From positions 1,426,001 through 1,490,000 of the forward strand of contig CM056877.1 of assembly GCA_029876055.1 (NCBI GenBank): 64,000 nucleotides of DNA. The letters are read 5' to 3'. A model generated the notes under the pieces. The model made no database searches and was not told the DNA's origin. It saw only the letters and a list, made by a program, of their open reading frames with translations. The stretch's first letter is position 1, and each line of letters opens with the position of its first letter. The DNA comes from Madurella fahalii (Eukaryota > Ascomycota > Sordariomycetes > Sordariales). The translations under genes and the position numbers were made by a program. Positions 23,151 to 35,716 of this stretch are shown piece by piece.

Positions 23151-25066
23151 ATGGCCCGGCGCCGCCACCACCGGTTCCCCCGCGGCGAGACGTGCTCCGA
23201 ATGCCCCGCAAGGAAATGGTATTCCGAGAACGGACGGCGGTATTGTGAGAACGGACATCAAGTCGAGGTGGGCTCTCTATCTATCCCGCTACCCCTCTGC
23301 CGAGGAGGCGGGAGGGCAGGCGTATATCCTCATGGGAGCTTACATGTTTCTTGCAGGGCTACGTCCAATTCGACGTGGATGAGGATGACAATTTTGGCAA
23401 GTCCGGCCGCGTCGCGCGCAAGAAAAAGGAGACGCGCAAGGCCGAGCGCAAGCACCTCACGGGTAATGAGGCACGCGAGCTGTACCTCGAGTGCCTGCAG
23501 CTGCTGCTGAGGAAGCAGGCCCTGTGGCTCGTGCGCCAAAAGGGCTTCCATCCGGAGCTGGAGGCCGTTTGTCGGGATTTGTGGTACCTGAGGGTGAGGG
23601 GGTTTCCTGGCCTGGCTAGGGATGGGAAGGGAAGAGGGAAGGGAAATGAGAAGGATGGAGATCGGAGGCGCCAGTCTGGCGGTGGGACATCGGGTTCTGA
23701 GGACGGTGGACTGGAGATGTTTAGCTCGCAGTCCTCGGCTGCGGAGGAGACGCAGGTTTTGGGGAATGGGAGCCGGATTGGTGGGAGGAAGAGCAGGAGT
23801 TGGGCAGGAGAGATATGGCCGCTCCCTGGGGCCATGGATACGTTGGGGTTGGTATACTTGGGGTGCCTGCTGAGGCAGGAACCAGTGAGGATTGGGGATG
23901 TGTTTCGGTGGGCGAGGAATAACCAGATGCCGTTTCTTGGGGCGGTAAGTTCACAAGAGAGCAGAGTTACACGTTATTGTGTGCTAACGGAGTTGATAGA
24001 CCGACTATGTCCCCAAGGACTGGCGGGACCGCTTGCCGGGCTGGGCGCATTATTCTCTTATGACTAGATATGCCACATTCCGCGGAGGCGAGTTGCACAG
24101 AGTGGTCAGGGACTTGATGCTGGGATATAAGGAGAACCATGGGCTAGTATTCCCCGCGATACCGGTACCGCCTCTGCTATTCCTCTACATTCGAGATCTC
24201 GCCCTTCCTCGTAGGTTCAATCTTCCCACGGGCAGTCACGGCCACGCGCTAACTCGGTACTATACCATAGCTGAGGTTTATCAGTTTGCGCAAAAGATAT
24301 GCAGTTTTTTGCGGATGAGCTTCTCCTTTCCAACGAGGGAACCTGCACCTGCAAGATACATGCTACTCGACATCCCAGACGTGCTGCTAGTAGCATCTGT
24401 CGTGGTATCAACGAAGTACGCGTACCCGCTCGACGGAATTGAACGGTTCCCTCTCGACGCCAACGACCCTCTTTGCCTGAAGATGAATTGGACAATGTGG
24501 GAATCAGAATTCGCAAAGCAGCCGGACAAGAAAACGGGGAGGCTGGAGTATCAGAATATAGAACCACAAGAGATCTGGTCCATGGACAAGGAGGAAATGA
24601 ACGAGCTGCTGAACTGGTTCCAGGAGACCCAAATGGAGAGGGAGCGAACAGGTGAGGTTCTCAACCTCCCAAGGGAAGTGGTGGCAGAAGCAATAAGCTA
24701 ACGGATATAGACGAAACCGAGGTTGATCGACTTTTCCCGCTCCACGACATAGTGCCGCTACCAAAGATCCAAGACATACCACAAGATGAGGTCGAGGCAC
24801 GGATAAGGAGGGTCCAGATTTCCATGACCAGTGTCGACCCACGGCCAGATCCCGACGCAGGTATCAAGAGGTTTGGCTCGGATTATCAGTCCTATAAGTA
24901 CGCTGATGAGCTCGAGGGACATGTCAAGCGCTTCTACGAGGTAGCAGCTGGAGTAGCAGGGTTATCACTGCGAGACCTTCTCCGGGCGGTCTACAGCCTA
25001 GAGCAGCTCCTCCTGGAGTGGCAGCGTAGGGAGAAGCGTCGTCTAAGAGATGAGTTCGGCAGCTAG
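23151..25066 (+). CDS. rrn7: RNA polymerase I initiation factor Rrn7 (TAF1B-like)
   Basis: Exons: 23151-23267, 23357-23944, 24000-24651, 24711-25066, giving 570 aa. The N-terminus carries a zinc ribbon with C15, C18, C32 and H36 (CSECPARKWYSENGRRYCENGH). Rrn7 is the TFIIB-related subunit of the core factor that recruits Pol I to rDNA promoters in the nucleolus. Downstream are a reader/linker-like basic segment (ARKKKETRKAERK), a first cyclin-like fold with ELYLECLQLLLRKQALWLV, and a second with ALTRYYTIAEVYQFAQKICSF and LDIPDVLLVASVVVSTKY. A Gly/Ser-rich insertion lies at about 155-210. The third splice is phase 1 (ACAG|AC, giving Asp). Four exons join cleanly and the length fits the family. 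Confidence 0.9.
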
Positions 25067-25428
25067 GATATATGATAAGACGGTTGAAGCTCCGGCGTTA
25101 TAGATTTGTGCGCCATGTATAACAGTTCTTGCTCAAAAGATACCAGGAATGAATGTACAGTTCTCACAGATTGCCATTACATGTAGAGCACTAACTTGGA
25201 CCTGAGAGGTGTTGGGATGGAGTTGGTCCATCCATTCAATCGGCCGGGAGTGGATCACCGTGCGCGCCTCGACAAAATGGACACTGTACGGCCCATTCAT
25301 GCCTCAAATCTCTGGCCACGAGCCCTAGGACCCCAGTCGCCCGCCGATTCTAACCCCCACCAAAAATTTACGGCTCGCTTGTGAACTTTCCCGTCAACCT
25401 CACCAGCACCTCCACGAAATCGGTCAAG
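25067..25428. other. Promoter/leader region of the ubiquitin-L40 gene
   Basis: This 362-bp spacer is the only room for the promoter of a gene expected to be highly expressed. A TGTACAG motif lies near 25154. No TATA box or coding signal is clear. Confidence 0.45.
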
Positions 25429-26131
<703 letters not shown>

Positions 26132-26616
26132 ACGATTATTCTCCTCGGTCACGGTCGTCTGGCGTCTTTGGTTTTCTCGGCATTGCTATCGTTCTGCAAG
26201 GGTTGGCAGGGGGGTATACGGCAACCATTCTGGCTGTACATTCCGGATGACCATAGCTTAAGACTCCTGACCATCTAAATCATGAATTCATGCGTGCGGA
26301 TCTGTGAACGACCGAATTGCTCTGCTACCGGGACTTTGCCAGAAACCGCGGCATCTGCTTGATGCTGTAATGCTGGTGACGGTTACCACGTGACTTTAGA
26401 TGAGTGAGGCGGGGCGCGTAGCCAAGGCTTGCCTTCTGCGGGCCATTGGGGGTGTGGTTCTAGACTTTATCTGGTACACCAAACAGCTGTCATAAGCTCC
26501 AGCTTCAGATCCGGCTCGACGGACTGCGTTGCCCAGCGCCCACACACAACGGCCACCACGCAGCATTAACCAGTATCCCCCGTACGCAAGCAGAAGTAGC
26601 AGCGACCAGGATCAAC
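26132..26616. other. Intergenic between ubiquitin-L40 and Yip1-family gene
   Basis: This 485-bp stretch holds a 3' untranslated region followed by the next promoter. There are CACACA-rich bases near 26540. Nothing else was recognised. Confidence 0.5.
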
Positions 26617-27723
26617 ATGTCCAGATCCGGCTACGATGCCGTCGTAGACGTCGACGACGAAGTCAGTTCCCTCCGCTCCCAATCCTCTCACCCTCCCCTC
26701 TTTCCGTCCGCCCCTCACTCAATATCCTGACGCAAAGCTAACCCTATATGAAAACAGGGCGACCTCGGCCATACAGACCTCCAAGAAGACCTCGAGTTCC
26801 ACAATTCCAACTTTTCCGAAACCACGCCCGCCCTCGGCCGCAACAAGTCCACGACTAGCTCCTCACCAGGCCTCCCCTTGCCCGCGACAGCTTCCGGGCC
26901 GGGAATCACCGGCGGCGGCGGCGGCAGCAGCGGCACGTCCAAGCGCTTCCTCTGGACGCTCTCGTACTACGCGCAGTTCTTCGACGTCGACACGTCGTCG
27001 GTGCTGCAACGCTGCGGCGCGGCGCTGTACCCGCGCGCCAACTTCCTCGACGTGCTCGAGGGCAACCCGGACCTGTACGGGCCGTTCTGGATCGCCACCA
27101 CGGTCGTGCTGATCCTCTTCCTGGGCGGCACCATCAGCGATTATCTGGCCAGCACGGGCAGGGCGGAGTTCGCGTACGACTTTGGGTTGTTGAGTGGTAA
27201 GTCAAGCCCCCCACCACCCCTCCCCCCGGGGGCCCGGTTTTCTCTTCTACTACTTCTCTGTGTATGGTGTGTGAGTCAGGGTAGCTGATGATGGGATGGC
27301 GGTGATTTAGGCGCCGCGGGGTTGATATATGGCTATACGTTCGTCATACCCGTCGTGCTGTACCTGGCGCTGCGGTACTTTGGGTCCGAGAACGCCAACC
27401 TGCTCGAGTGCTGGGCACTGTACGGGTACGGGAACCTGATATGGATCCCCGTCGCGCTCATCAGCTGGTCGCCGATTGCCATTCTCAACTGGGTGTTTGT
27501 GGGGGTTGGGTTTGGGCTGTCGGTGGCGTTCCTCTTGAGGAACCTGTACCCTGTCTTGAGCGCAACCGACCGCCAAACCAGCAAGGTGCTGTTGATTCTG
27601 GTGGTGGCTCTACACTTTGGACTGGCGATCGCTATCAAGGTGCTATTCTTTGCCCATGGCAGTCCGGCGCTGAAGGACGATGGCGGGGACAAGACGGACC
27701 CGGATCCGGCGGCAATGTTTTGA
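26617..27723 (+). CDS. Yip1-domain Golgi membrane protein (YIPF1/2 type)
   Basis: Exons: 26617-26661, 26758-27196, 27311-27723, giving 298 aa. The first 100 residues are cytosolic, with an acidic start (YDAVVDVDDEGDLG) and a Gly/Ser-rich linker. After FLWTLSYYAQFFDVDTSSVL come YGPFWIATTVVLILFL, GLIYGYTFVIPVVLYLAL, GYGNLIWIPVALISW, LNWVFVGVGFGLSVAFLL and LLILVVALHFGLAIAIKVLFF. These five hydrophobic segments match the Yip1 fold, and DLYGPFWI is the usual entry to helix 1. Yip1-family proteins bind Rab GTPases and work in ER-Golgi vesicle traffic. It is compatible in function with the TBC GAP, COG3 and GDI genes elsewhere in the window, but nothing shows co-regulation. Confidence 0.85.
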
Positions 27724-27935
27724 GGGGAAGGGGAATTAGGGTTTTTGTGGTGTGGAAGGGAGTCCCGACGTTATGTATACCACTGTTATAGAATGAGGGT
27801 TGTTTTAGGCAGGACATTTTAAGGCGTTCTTGGAGGCATCGTCCTTTTGAGGGGCCAGTAGCACGATGATATCAAGATACATATATCTGCTCCTTTTTGG
27901 GTTCTGTTGACTCTATCATACACTCGCAAATAAAG

Positions 27936-28723
27936 CTACCTCTCCACCTTCCCGCCCTTCTCATACCACTCAAGCCAACTACCGGGGAACTCGCCCACCT
28001 TGGTCCACCCAGCATCCTTCGCCAGCCCGGCCGCGCCCCGGCTGCGCACACCGGCCTTGCAGTAGAAGACAACTTCTGTGTCGCGGCCCGGACGCGGATA
28101 GCCAAAGCGGTCCTCGAATTCTTCGTCAGATATATGGAAGCTATCGGGCGCAGACGTAATGGGCACGTTGATTGCCCCGGGGATGCGACCGGTCTGTTGG
28201 AGCTCGGCAGGTTCGCGGACATCTTTACACAGAACACGGGTGTCAACCGGTGCTCTGCGTGCGTATTCCCGGAGAGCGAATATAAGGGAGGGGGGAAGGG
28301 GCCATACCAATTATGGTAATGGATGGGTCGGGCGAGGCTGCTAGCTTTTGGAGCTGAATAGACATAGAAGGGTTGGCGGTTAGTCGTGAAGAAACAAGCA
28401 AGCAAGCAATAACTGCGGCTACATGGTCAGCTGGGACGCACCCCCTCGAAGTCCCAGATCTTGCTAGGTTTGCCCTCGGCTTCGGTGGAATAGGCCCTCG
28501 TTGTCGTGCCAGACTTGCTGGATATGGATGATAATTGACCGGTGGCGGACTGCTGAGGGCCTCCGGGCCGGACCGGAAGCTGCGGGCGATGCTGGACGCG
28601 GATGTGGTTGTGGCATTGTCGCAAAGCCAATTGCATCGCGGCCTGAACGCTCGCGGGCGCCGCTGTCCTCGCCGGGAGAGCAGATGCCTGCGCAATGGTT
28701 AGAGCTGCCCGCCGTGTTGCCAT
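27936..28723 (-). CDS. Single-domain rhodanese, probably mitochondrial
   Basis: Exons in coding order: 28723-28442, 28353-28308, 28222-27936, giving 204 aa. The first 85 residues are rich in Ala, Arg, Ser and Thr without acidic residues, as in a mitochondrial presequence. The rhodanese domain starts with LQKLAAS and IIDVREPAEL, continues with GRIPGAINVPI, and has the catalytic cysteine in the loop FYCKAGVRSRGA. An intact CxxGxR(S) loop predicts sulfurtransferase activity (thiosulfate to cyanide or a protein acceptor). The middle exon is only 46 nt. Its phase-1 junction ATAATTG|AT rebuilds Asp in IIDVREP. Fungal relatives include yeast Rdl1/Rdl2, and I cannot say which. Confidence 0.88.
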
Positions 28724-29537
28724 GGTTTATGACCGTTCTCAGTTTGAGACTTGTACTCGTCGATTGTGAAATACCGAGGAAAGGCAAGCTCCGGAAAGCT
28801 ACATGATATCCACCTCTTATCGGGGACACGAACCAGGGGACAGTGCCCCACTACTGTATGTATTGTACAGTACAAAGGTACAGAGTAATATACATCATGC
28901 TCTCTTTGGCAGCTTTCTAGTCACCCCACTTCAGCTCTTGATGCACAGCCAGTAGGGTTCTGCGCAGAAAAGAAGCCAACGTCCGTCATCCAGCAATGTT
29001 GCCAACTTGGCGAGCTGCAACCTTGAAGTAAAACGGTGCATCCGTGGTACCATTCGCCACCGCAAACATCATGATGGCAGCAACTATGAGATGGCGACTA
29101 TGCTATAACTTAGGTAACGCTTTGTATCCAATTCGCCGGTTCGCCTAAGGCGGCGCAGCAGCCGCACCACCAGGCAGCACCGAGTGTGGCCCAACTCATA
29201 ATAGCTTTACCACTCCATCATCCTTAATTCCTTCAACTTCTCCCTTTCTCACCCCTTCGCCTCCTTTATCCACCGTTGCATGGCTGGCCACACGCTTTCA
29301 AGAGCATGTAGACACTAAAGATTACGATTGTTTACTTATGGCTGGCTCGAGCCGCGTCCACTTCCGCTAACTGTGTCGTCGTCGGTTTCGTCACCGGCAA
29401 GTACCCCCTCTCTCAGGCATAGCGGTACGTTCATCCAAATCCATTAAGAGCCGCAGTTATCCCTCCCTTTCTCCGTAATAAACCCAGAAGCCCATACCGG
29501 ACTCTGCCGCCCAAACTCCTTGTCCCTAATACGCACT
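28724..29537. other. Intergenic upstream of rhodanese, downstream of ERG5
   Basis: This 814-bp stretch holds the rhodanese promoter and the ERG5 3' side. A palindromic TTGTACAGTACAA occurs at 28864-28876, with a further GTACAG close by. No ORF is protein-like. Confidence 0.5.
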
Positions 29538-31393
29538 CTACCACTTCCTCTCCTCAAACGTCAACGGGCAGTCATCCTACTCCTGTTAGCACCTTGCTCT
29601 TGTCGATGCCATCATTCCTTCGTTCTCTCGCAACTTACCATTGGGAAGATGGTTGCAAACACTTTGATCTCCTCAGACTTGGGGGTGGGGTGATGCGTCC
29701 AGTCGAGTAGCAGCGACGCCTTTCCGAGGAAGAGAGCGAGGTTGAGCTGGGCATACTGCTGCCCCAGGCAGTAGTGCGCACCGGTGCCGAACACCAGATA
29801 GTTCTTCGCCCCCTTTACCTCGGCATCGCCAGAATAATACCGCTCGGGGTTGAACTCGTCAGGGTTCTCGTACACTTCCGGATCACGCAGAGCCATATAC
29901 GTCGTCGGAATGAGCATAGAGCCTGCCGAGAGTGTCAACTGATATCTCCGGCAACGTTCCGCTTCAATCATCTAGCAACTTACCCTTGGGAGCGGTATAG
30001 GTGTCAGTGATAGGGAACGGCTTCTTGACGAGATAAGGAACCATTAGGACAGGCGGGCGGTAGCGCAGGAGCTCCCGGACGACGGCGCGAGTATAAGTCA
30101 TGGACTCAAGCTGGTCCATATTAACGGCGGCATGGATGTCACCATTCCGAACCTTCAGGTTCTCCTCGCGTACGCGATCCAGAACATCAGGGCGCTGGGC
30201 CATGATCTGGAACAGCCAAGTGGCGGCGCTGCTCGTCGCATCCTGCGAAGCGAACAGGAAGGTGAAAACGGTCTGCGAGATCTCATAGTCGGTAAAGTCC
30301 CGGAGCATGTGCGACGGCTTCTCCAGTCCCTCTGTCGACAGGCCCTTCTCCTCCGCCTCGCGCCACCTCTTAGACTGGATCATCTGGAGGATCCAGGCGT
30401 CCATGATGCAGTTGGGTTCGCCGCCAGCGGCCATGCGGACCTTGCTCTTCGCGGCACACTTGGCGAACTCAGACAGCACCATGTCTGCGGCCTTCTTGCC
30501 ATACCAGGTCTTGGTGTACGGTATGATGATGGGGAAGTTGACCAGTTCGAGCGCAGCGGTGATGAGGTAGTAGTCATCGGCAATCTTCTTGACGGCCTCG
30601 TCCGAGATGTAGTGCCCGACAAAGGTGCGGCAGGACACGGCCGTGATGACCTCACGGAAGTAGACCATGAAAGGAACGGGCTTCCCACCAGCCTCTTTGG
30701 TCACCTTGACGAACTCCTTAAAGTACCGGTTATACACCTCCTCCTGCCCGGGCAGGTAGATTTCGAGGGCGCGGCGTGTGAACAGCCCGTTCAACCCCTT
30801 GCGGAACTCGACATGGGCCTTGCCGTCCAGAAACACCCAGTTGTCGGCGCCGAGGAGTTTGTGGGCGACATCGACGACGCAGGGCTTGACATAAGCCGGC
30901 GAGTTGAAGACTTTTCGGGCCATATCACGGGTCGAAGCGATCACGACGAACCTGATGTCGCAAGGCGTCAGTATAGGCTGGCGCGAGAACACGGGCTCTG
31001 CTCGGTGATCATGGCCGACCTACTTGTGAAAAACGGAAACGCAGCTGAGCGGCCCGCTCGCCCATTTCGCATAATACTCCTCAAACTTTGGGTTCACGGA
31101 TTGGAGGAAGGGGCCGATAAACGGCATCTTCATGGCAGGGCCTTCGATTGAACCCTTGTTCCAGATATACATGACTGCGACGGCCAGGTCAGCGCGCCAG
31201 CTCGCCGGCGGACGGGATTGGTCTACATACACTGATCATATACAACGAGAGTCGCGAGGACGGTCGCAAGGATGGTCCAGGTGCTCGCGTTCGAGACATA
31301 GTCGACGACGTACTCGAGCTGGCGAGGCACGTTGACAGCGCCATACTGCACGCTCGCCAAGGGCGAGGTGAAGCTGGTCGCATTGCTAGCCAT
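29538..31393 (-). CDS. erg5: Sterol C-22 desaturase, cytochrome P450 CYP61 (Erg5)
   Basis: Exons in coding order: 31393-31231, 31174-31024, 30951-29984, 29922-29639, 29576-29538, giving 534 aa. This P450 makes the C22-C23 double bond late in ergosterol synthesis at the ER. An N-terminal hydrophobic anchor (STWTILATVLATLVVY) leads to YIWNKGSIEGPAMKMPFIGP. The I helix reads FLFASQDATSSA, the K-helix motif is ELLR, the meander has FNPERY, and the heme ligand is C479 in FGTGAHYCLG. The last exon is 13 codons (DDCPLTFEERKW), a typical Erg5 end. The splice at 31231/31174 is phase 1, and 31024/30951 is phase 2. All key P450 residues are present. Confidence 0.95.
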
Positions 31394-34300
31394 TGCGCGT
31401 TGTCTGTCGTGGTGGGCCCGATCCGTGGGTTTGGCTCTGGGAAGTTGCCGGATCCAGGCGAGCAGTCACTGGGGTCGAGGCAAACCTTCACCGTGGGCTT
31501 GGGGAGCAAGCGAGCGTGGGGAGGTGCGGTGTGTGGGATGGTCAGGAAACAAATAATTCCGTGCTGCCGATAGAAGACGGGACGGGACCTCCACTACTGG
31601 CTTCTCGGCGCTATCGGAGACGGAAGTCTTTTGGTGAGGTTTGCCCGTTGCCAAGGGTCCGGTCGAGGGGGGTCTTTAGCGATGTGAACGGCCAGTGGGG
31701 TCTAATTAATTGCCCACTAGCAAGCCAAGTTCCATCTGCAAGTCAGGTACGGATCCCGAAGACGAGTCGAACCTGTGCCCTGCGTGATGTGGGTGCAGGC
31801 TGTCGGCTCCTGCGTCTTTTTATCCCAGTTCCCTTCTCCGTCTCTACATATACGCTAATTCTCACGCTATGCACCCCAACCCGGGCGGGCTTTGTTGAGA
31901 ATGTAGCAGACCCTGTGTGGCCCCTTTTTTTTTTCTTTTTTTTTCCCTCTTAGCAATTTGCGCCGATCGGAACTTGGTGCGGTTGCATCCGAGATATCGA
32001 TAACTAACCCATCGCGCCCTGTACTTGGCGTTTCCTTTGATTCAGGGGTTTCACAGCACGAGCCAATCTCCGCCTGCCAATCCGGGAAAGGCGACTTTAA
32101 CTAAAATCATGAACACGCCAGGACCCGAAAGGCTCTTTGACAAAAACCAACCATCAGATCACGCATGGCTCCATCGCCAGCTCCTTGTTGGACAGCTTGT
32201 TGGACAGCGCTGAACGCAAATCTCCAGATGCAAGCAAGTATCATTCAATTGGCTGAGAAAGCTACAAAGGCTAAAATCACCTCACAACCACATTGGACGT
32301 CATCATCTCGGTAGAGGTGGGGTTCCGTTTTTTCCGGCGGCCGGGCAAAGTGCATACCACAACTGCTTGATCAACATTTTCTCCTCTTCAGTTGCTTCAG
32401 GTCGCGGTTATTCCCACCCACCAAGGCTTTGGCGCCCTATCAAATGGATACTGCGAAATGTTAAACCTTTACTATTAGTAATTATGTACGGTCTTTGTAC
32501 CGAAAATCGATTCACCACCAACCCAGCACCTTGCCGCACGAAAACGGTTTCGGTGTGACGGGATCAACAAGTGTCCGGCGCGTCCTTAGGGATGTGAGCT
32601 TGGGTCTTGTTTGACCCCGCTATCCGGCGTTGACCGTCCGTGCATTACATATGTTGAACGAGGGCAAGGCATTTGGCATGCAGCTGCCTCAAGAAGCCAA
32701 AGAAATCTTGCAGTGACCTTCGATCCATGCTATAGCAGGTATCAAGCCACAGCGGTTAGGTTGTGACTGAGATGCTGAGCTCGTCAGTAGGCAGGCAGCC
32801 CTAGGCAGGGTCAGACGAAGGGGTGCAACACATCGAGGTTGAGAAAGGAAGAATTGGAGATCCTCGACAACAATCCGGTTTTGTGAGGAGCGAATTGGAT
32901 GACCGCTTTCCGCCGTCCATTGGCGTGTCAAGCCCTCGGTGCCCGATTCGCCAGGATAACTCCACTCGGAACTTTGTGAAAAACGCTCCCTGCCGAAACA
33001 GGGTCTCTACCCCCAAAAGCACAACCCGAATACGAGTGCGGTGATGCAGCAGCAAAATTACATGAACCGTTTCAAGAAGCTGATCACACCGCTCGCTGCC
33101 CTCATCTCTCGATACACTGTTGGCAAGAAACTGAGAAAGAGTCTATGAGCCCAAGCCCTGACATTTAACAATGCACGTATGGCGTAGTTAAAGTTACATA
33201 CTATAGTTTGCTGCTGTCATTACCTTCAACGGCCTGATTGTGTAAGTGGATTGGGTCTTTGACGAATGCGATTCACATGTGGGCCCTAAACAATAAGTCT
33301 GCCGCCCAAAGTATCGAGTTGCACTCTCCACTTGCTAATCACAAGGGAATGAGAGTGTAGCCCAGTGAGTCAACCTCGACCTCGTCCAAGTGATGGTATG
33401 CACCTTCCGCTTATGAACAGCTGCTTTGCCTGCCGTTGGTGTTCCAATCCCCGCCTCTCGATGCGGTGAAGAACCAAGGTTTGATGGTACCCGGGGTAAA
33501 CCGACTCAACCATCCATCACAACACTCAGCGATAACGTCAGCCAAGTACTGTACGTGATAGGTGTTCACGCTAGCACTCTACAGAGCAACTGAGGATGCC
33601 ATTCAGCTGTCCCTCTGCATGCAGCATCATGAACTAACGCGACCGCTGTCAGTGATGGGTGTCGTCCACAGCCACGCAATGCGTGTGTGACTCAGGCGGA
33701 CACTGGCAACCCTCAGGCACCCAGACACGCATCATTCGGTCTAATGTTACACACAATGTCCGCAAGGCTGGGTTGTCACACCCTCGGTTCTGCCGACATC
33801 ACCAGCCACTCCTCTCCTGCGCCCCGGGCTCCCCCAACCCGCTGTTTTACCTTTGGATCTTATGGATCTGGTATTCATGGACAAAATGCACAAGGGCGCA
33901 GCCCACTCTGTAATCGGCGGGTGGAAGAAGGGCGGTTGGCGAAAAGAAGACGCCATCAGCAGTGTACCCGTCCGTCGGTCTGACGACGCCTTATCGTACC
34001 CCGCCATAGAACCAACCGCCTAATGCAGTGCTCCGGCCAAGTCTGACGGTCAACTTTCGCAGTTACACACGCGGCTCTCAAAATTCTTTTGGTATCCTGA
34101 TGGAGATGTCTACGTAATCTGGGCCATGATCGAACCCAGACAACTCGGCACCGTTACATAGGCCAGGTCAAGCGCTTCCACAGGCCTGGGCCTAGGTTCT
34201 ATTGGCTTCGTCGCGTAGCTGAGCCTCCTCGCATTTTTCCCTGCAAATAAGCAATTTCTAAAATGGTTGACGGCAGTGACTCACTGCAAGGGTACCGTTC

Positions 34301-34695
34301 CCTACCATGTATGTTGCTACGGTTGCTACACACTACGCACTACGCACACGCACGCATGCTAGGACGTGATCAGGGCAGTGTTGCAGGTTCCCAAAGGGGG
34401 TGAGAAGCAATGGAGTGTAGCAGAAAAAGCCTTAGACGTGTACAGGCTTGAACATGTATATAAGTGGCGGGTAGTATGCCTCAGCCAGCCCTCATCGTTT
34501 TACCCTCAGACAGACAAGGCAGCCAGAGAATCAAGGCAACAAGACAGCCGTCTAAGACACCCAACATCGTCTACAGATCTTCCTTTCTCGTGCCTCGATC
34601 AATCGCACTATCAATCCAGCATCCCCTGACCGTACTGCGCTCTTACTACAACACCACCCACAGCACAACAAACCACCATAACAACGACTATCAAG
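31394..34695. other. 3.3 kb gene-poor region between ERG5 and a small-protein gene
   Basis: This is a divergent intergenic region. I see no ORF with domain character. ORFs of 60-186 codons (for example 31393-31953) overlap each other in several frames and show no shared codon bias. A T-rich tract lies at 31926-31945 and GTACTGTAC at 33546-33554. Reverse GGTTCGA-like matches near 31770 and 34130 do not fold as tRNA arms. The length suggests a large regulatory region for one or both flanking genes, or an unrecognised non-coding transcript. Confidence 0.45.
34457..34464 (+). promoter_or_regulatory. TATA box candidate of the small-protein gene
   Basis: TATATAAG is a full TATA consensus about 230 bp upstream of the ATG at 34696. 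That leaves room for a 5' leader of about 200 nt. TATA-containing promoters in fungi are often stress- or condition-regulated. No transcript data support the site here. Confidence 0.4.
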
Positions 34696-35104
34696 ATGTC
34701 GTCCCAGCAGTGTATGCACCCCATCACCCCCCCCCCCCCCCCAAAACACCAAACAACCTCTCCCCCCGCCATTTCCTCACCACCTTTTCCCACACCGAAG
34801 CTAACACATTCCCGCAGCCCACACCACTCAAGCCATGCCGGTCTCGCGCTACCTCGGCCAAGAGATCGCCGCCGCGAACCTCGCCCTGCGCCAACAAGCA
34901 GCAGCAACCACTTCCTCTGACACCGTCTCCCTAGCCGGGAGCACCACCACGACCGCAAGCCGCACCCCGCTCCTCAGCAAGCTCCGCTTCTCCTCCTCCT
35001 CCTCCTCCTCCTCCCCCTCGTCAAAGTCCGATAAGGAGCGAGAGCAAGAGCAAGAGCAAAAGAAGAAGGACCTCCTCCGCGCGCAGATCCGCATCGGCGT
35101 CTAA
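34696..35104 (+). CDS. Small hydrophilic protein of unknown function
   Basis: Exons: 34696-34711 and 34818-35104, giving 100 aa. I do not recognise the family. The protein starts MSSQQSHTTQAMPVSRYLGQ, then has a short Ala/Gln-rich helix (EIAAANLALRQQAAAT). A Ser/Thr-rich stretch with a run of eight or more serines follows. It ends in a charged coil (DKEREQEQEQKKKDLLRAQ). There is no signal peptide or membrane segment. The intron donor is CAGT|GTATGC, and the intron carries a C16 tract at 34727-34742. If the intron were not spliced, a second ATG at 34834 could serve as start. A TATA box upstream and a pyrimidine/CA-rich leader support real transcription. Composition suggests a disordered, possibly stress-related protein, which is inference only. 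Confidence 0.6.
34727..34742. repeat. Poly-C tract in intron
   Basis: Sixteen consecutive C residues lie inside the intron of the small-protein gene. Such tracts are length-variable and prone to sequencing error. Being intronic, a change would not alter the protein. Confidence 0.9.
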
Positions 35105-35716
35105 GCCGTACCAATCCAGCGTAGGGGCCAGAGACCGAGAAGAGAACCACCAGCCCAGCTTCCAGGGGCCGTCAGGGGCCCGGCTCGCACTGACCCAGGT
35201 CTGGGTATCCCAACACCACTACCACCCAGTACGCCGCGCCGCGCCGCGCCCTGCTGCTACTACTACTAGTAAAGTAGTAGCAGTTGGCGCACTGAGCGCG
35301 GCCAACGAACCGTGCCAATGGTCTTGCGACGGGAGGCGCGCCCCGGAAGAAAGGGGGGCTGCGCCGAGGAGGAAGACAGGGGAGGTTTTCCTTCCCTGGG
35401 AGTGGGGTAGCAGGCCATGATGGCTGAATCGGTCGATTGGGATATAGTGACGGGTGGGCTGTGACAGGAGGAAGAGGATAGAAAATGGGGTTGGGAGAGA
35501 ATGATGTGCTTGCGAATTTGCTATGTTGTTTTCCGGGGGTTTGAACTTGGCGGCGGATGTTAGCATCATTGCCATGAGATTACCGACAAACGATGGGGAA
35601 AAATGAGTGGGTTGGATTCAACCTCCTAGCCCTGGGAGTATCGTACATTTCTTCGAGGGGTATCGTCAATTGCTATATTTTTTATGTTGAATATGTCAAA
35701 GCTATTCTTTTCCACG
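35105..35716. other. Convergent intergenic region before Ask1
   Basis: This 612-bp stretch holds the 3' sides of the small-protein gene and Ask1. A short GCCGCGCC repeat and a CTACTA run (35231-35281) are present. The antisense ORF at 35219-35575 has no domain character. Confidence 0.5.

Noticed and set aside
31760..31820. GGTTCGACTC-like box B on the minus strand
   Set aside because: Neither the T-stem nor the acceptor stem pairs.
34095..34175. Possible tRNA on the minus strand (GGGTTCGATC match)
   Set aside because: The flanking CTGGG and CCCAG are too far apart for a T-arm and the D-arm is missing.
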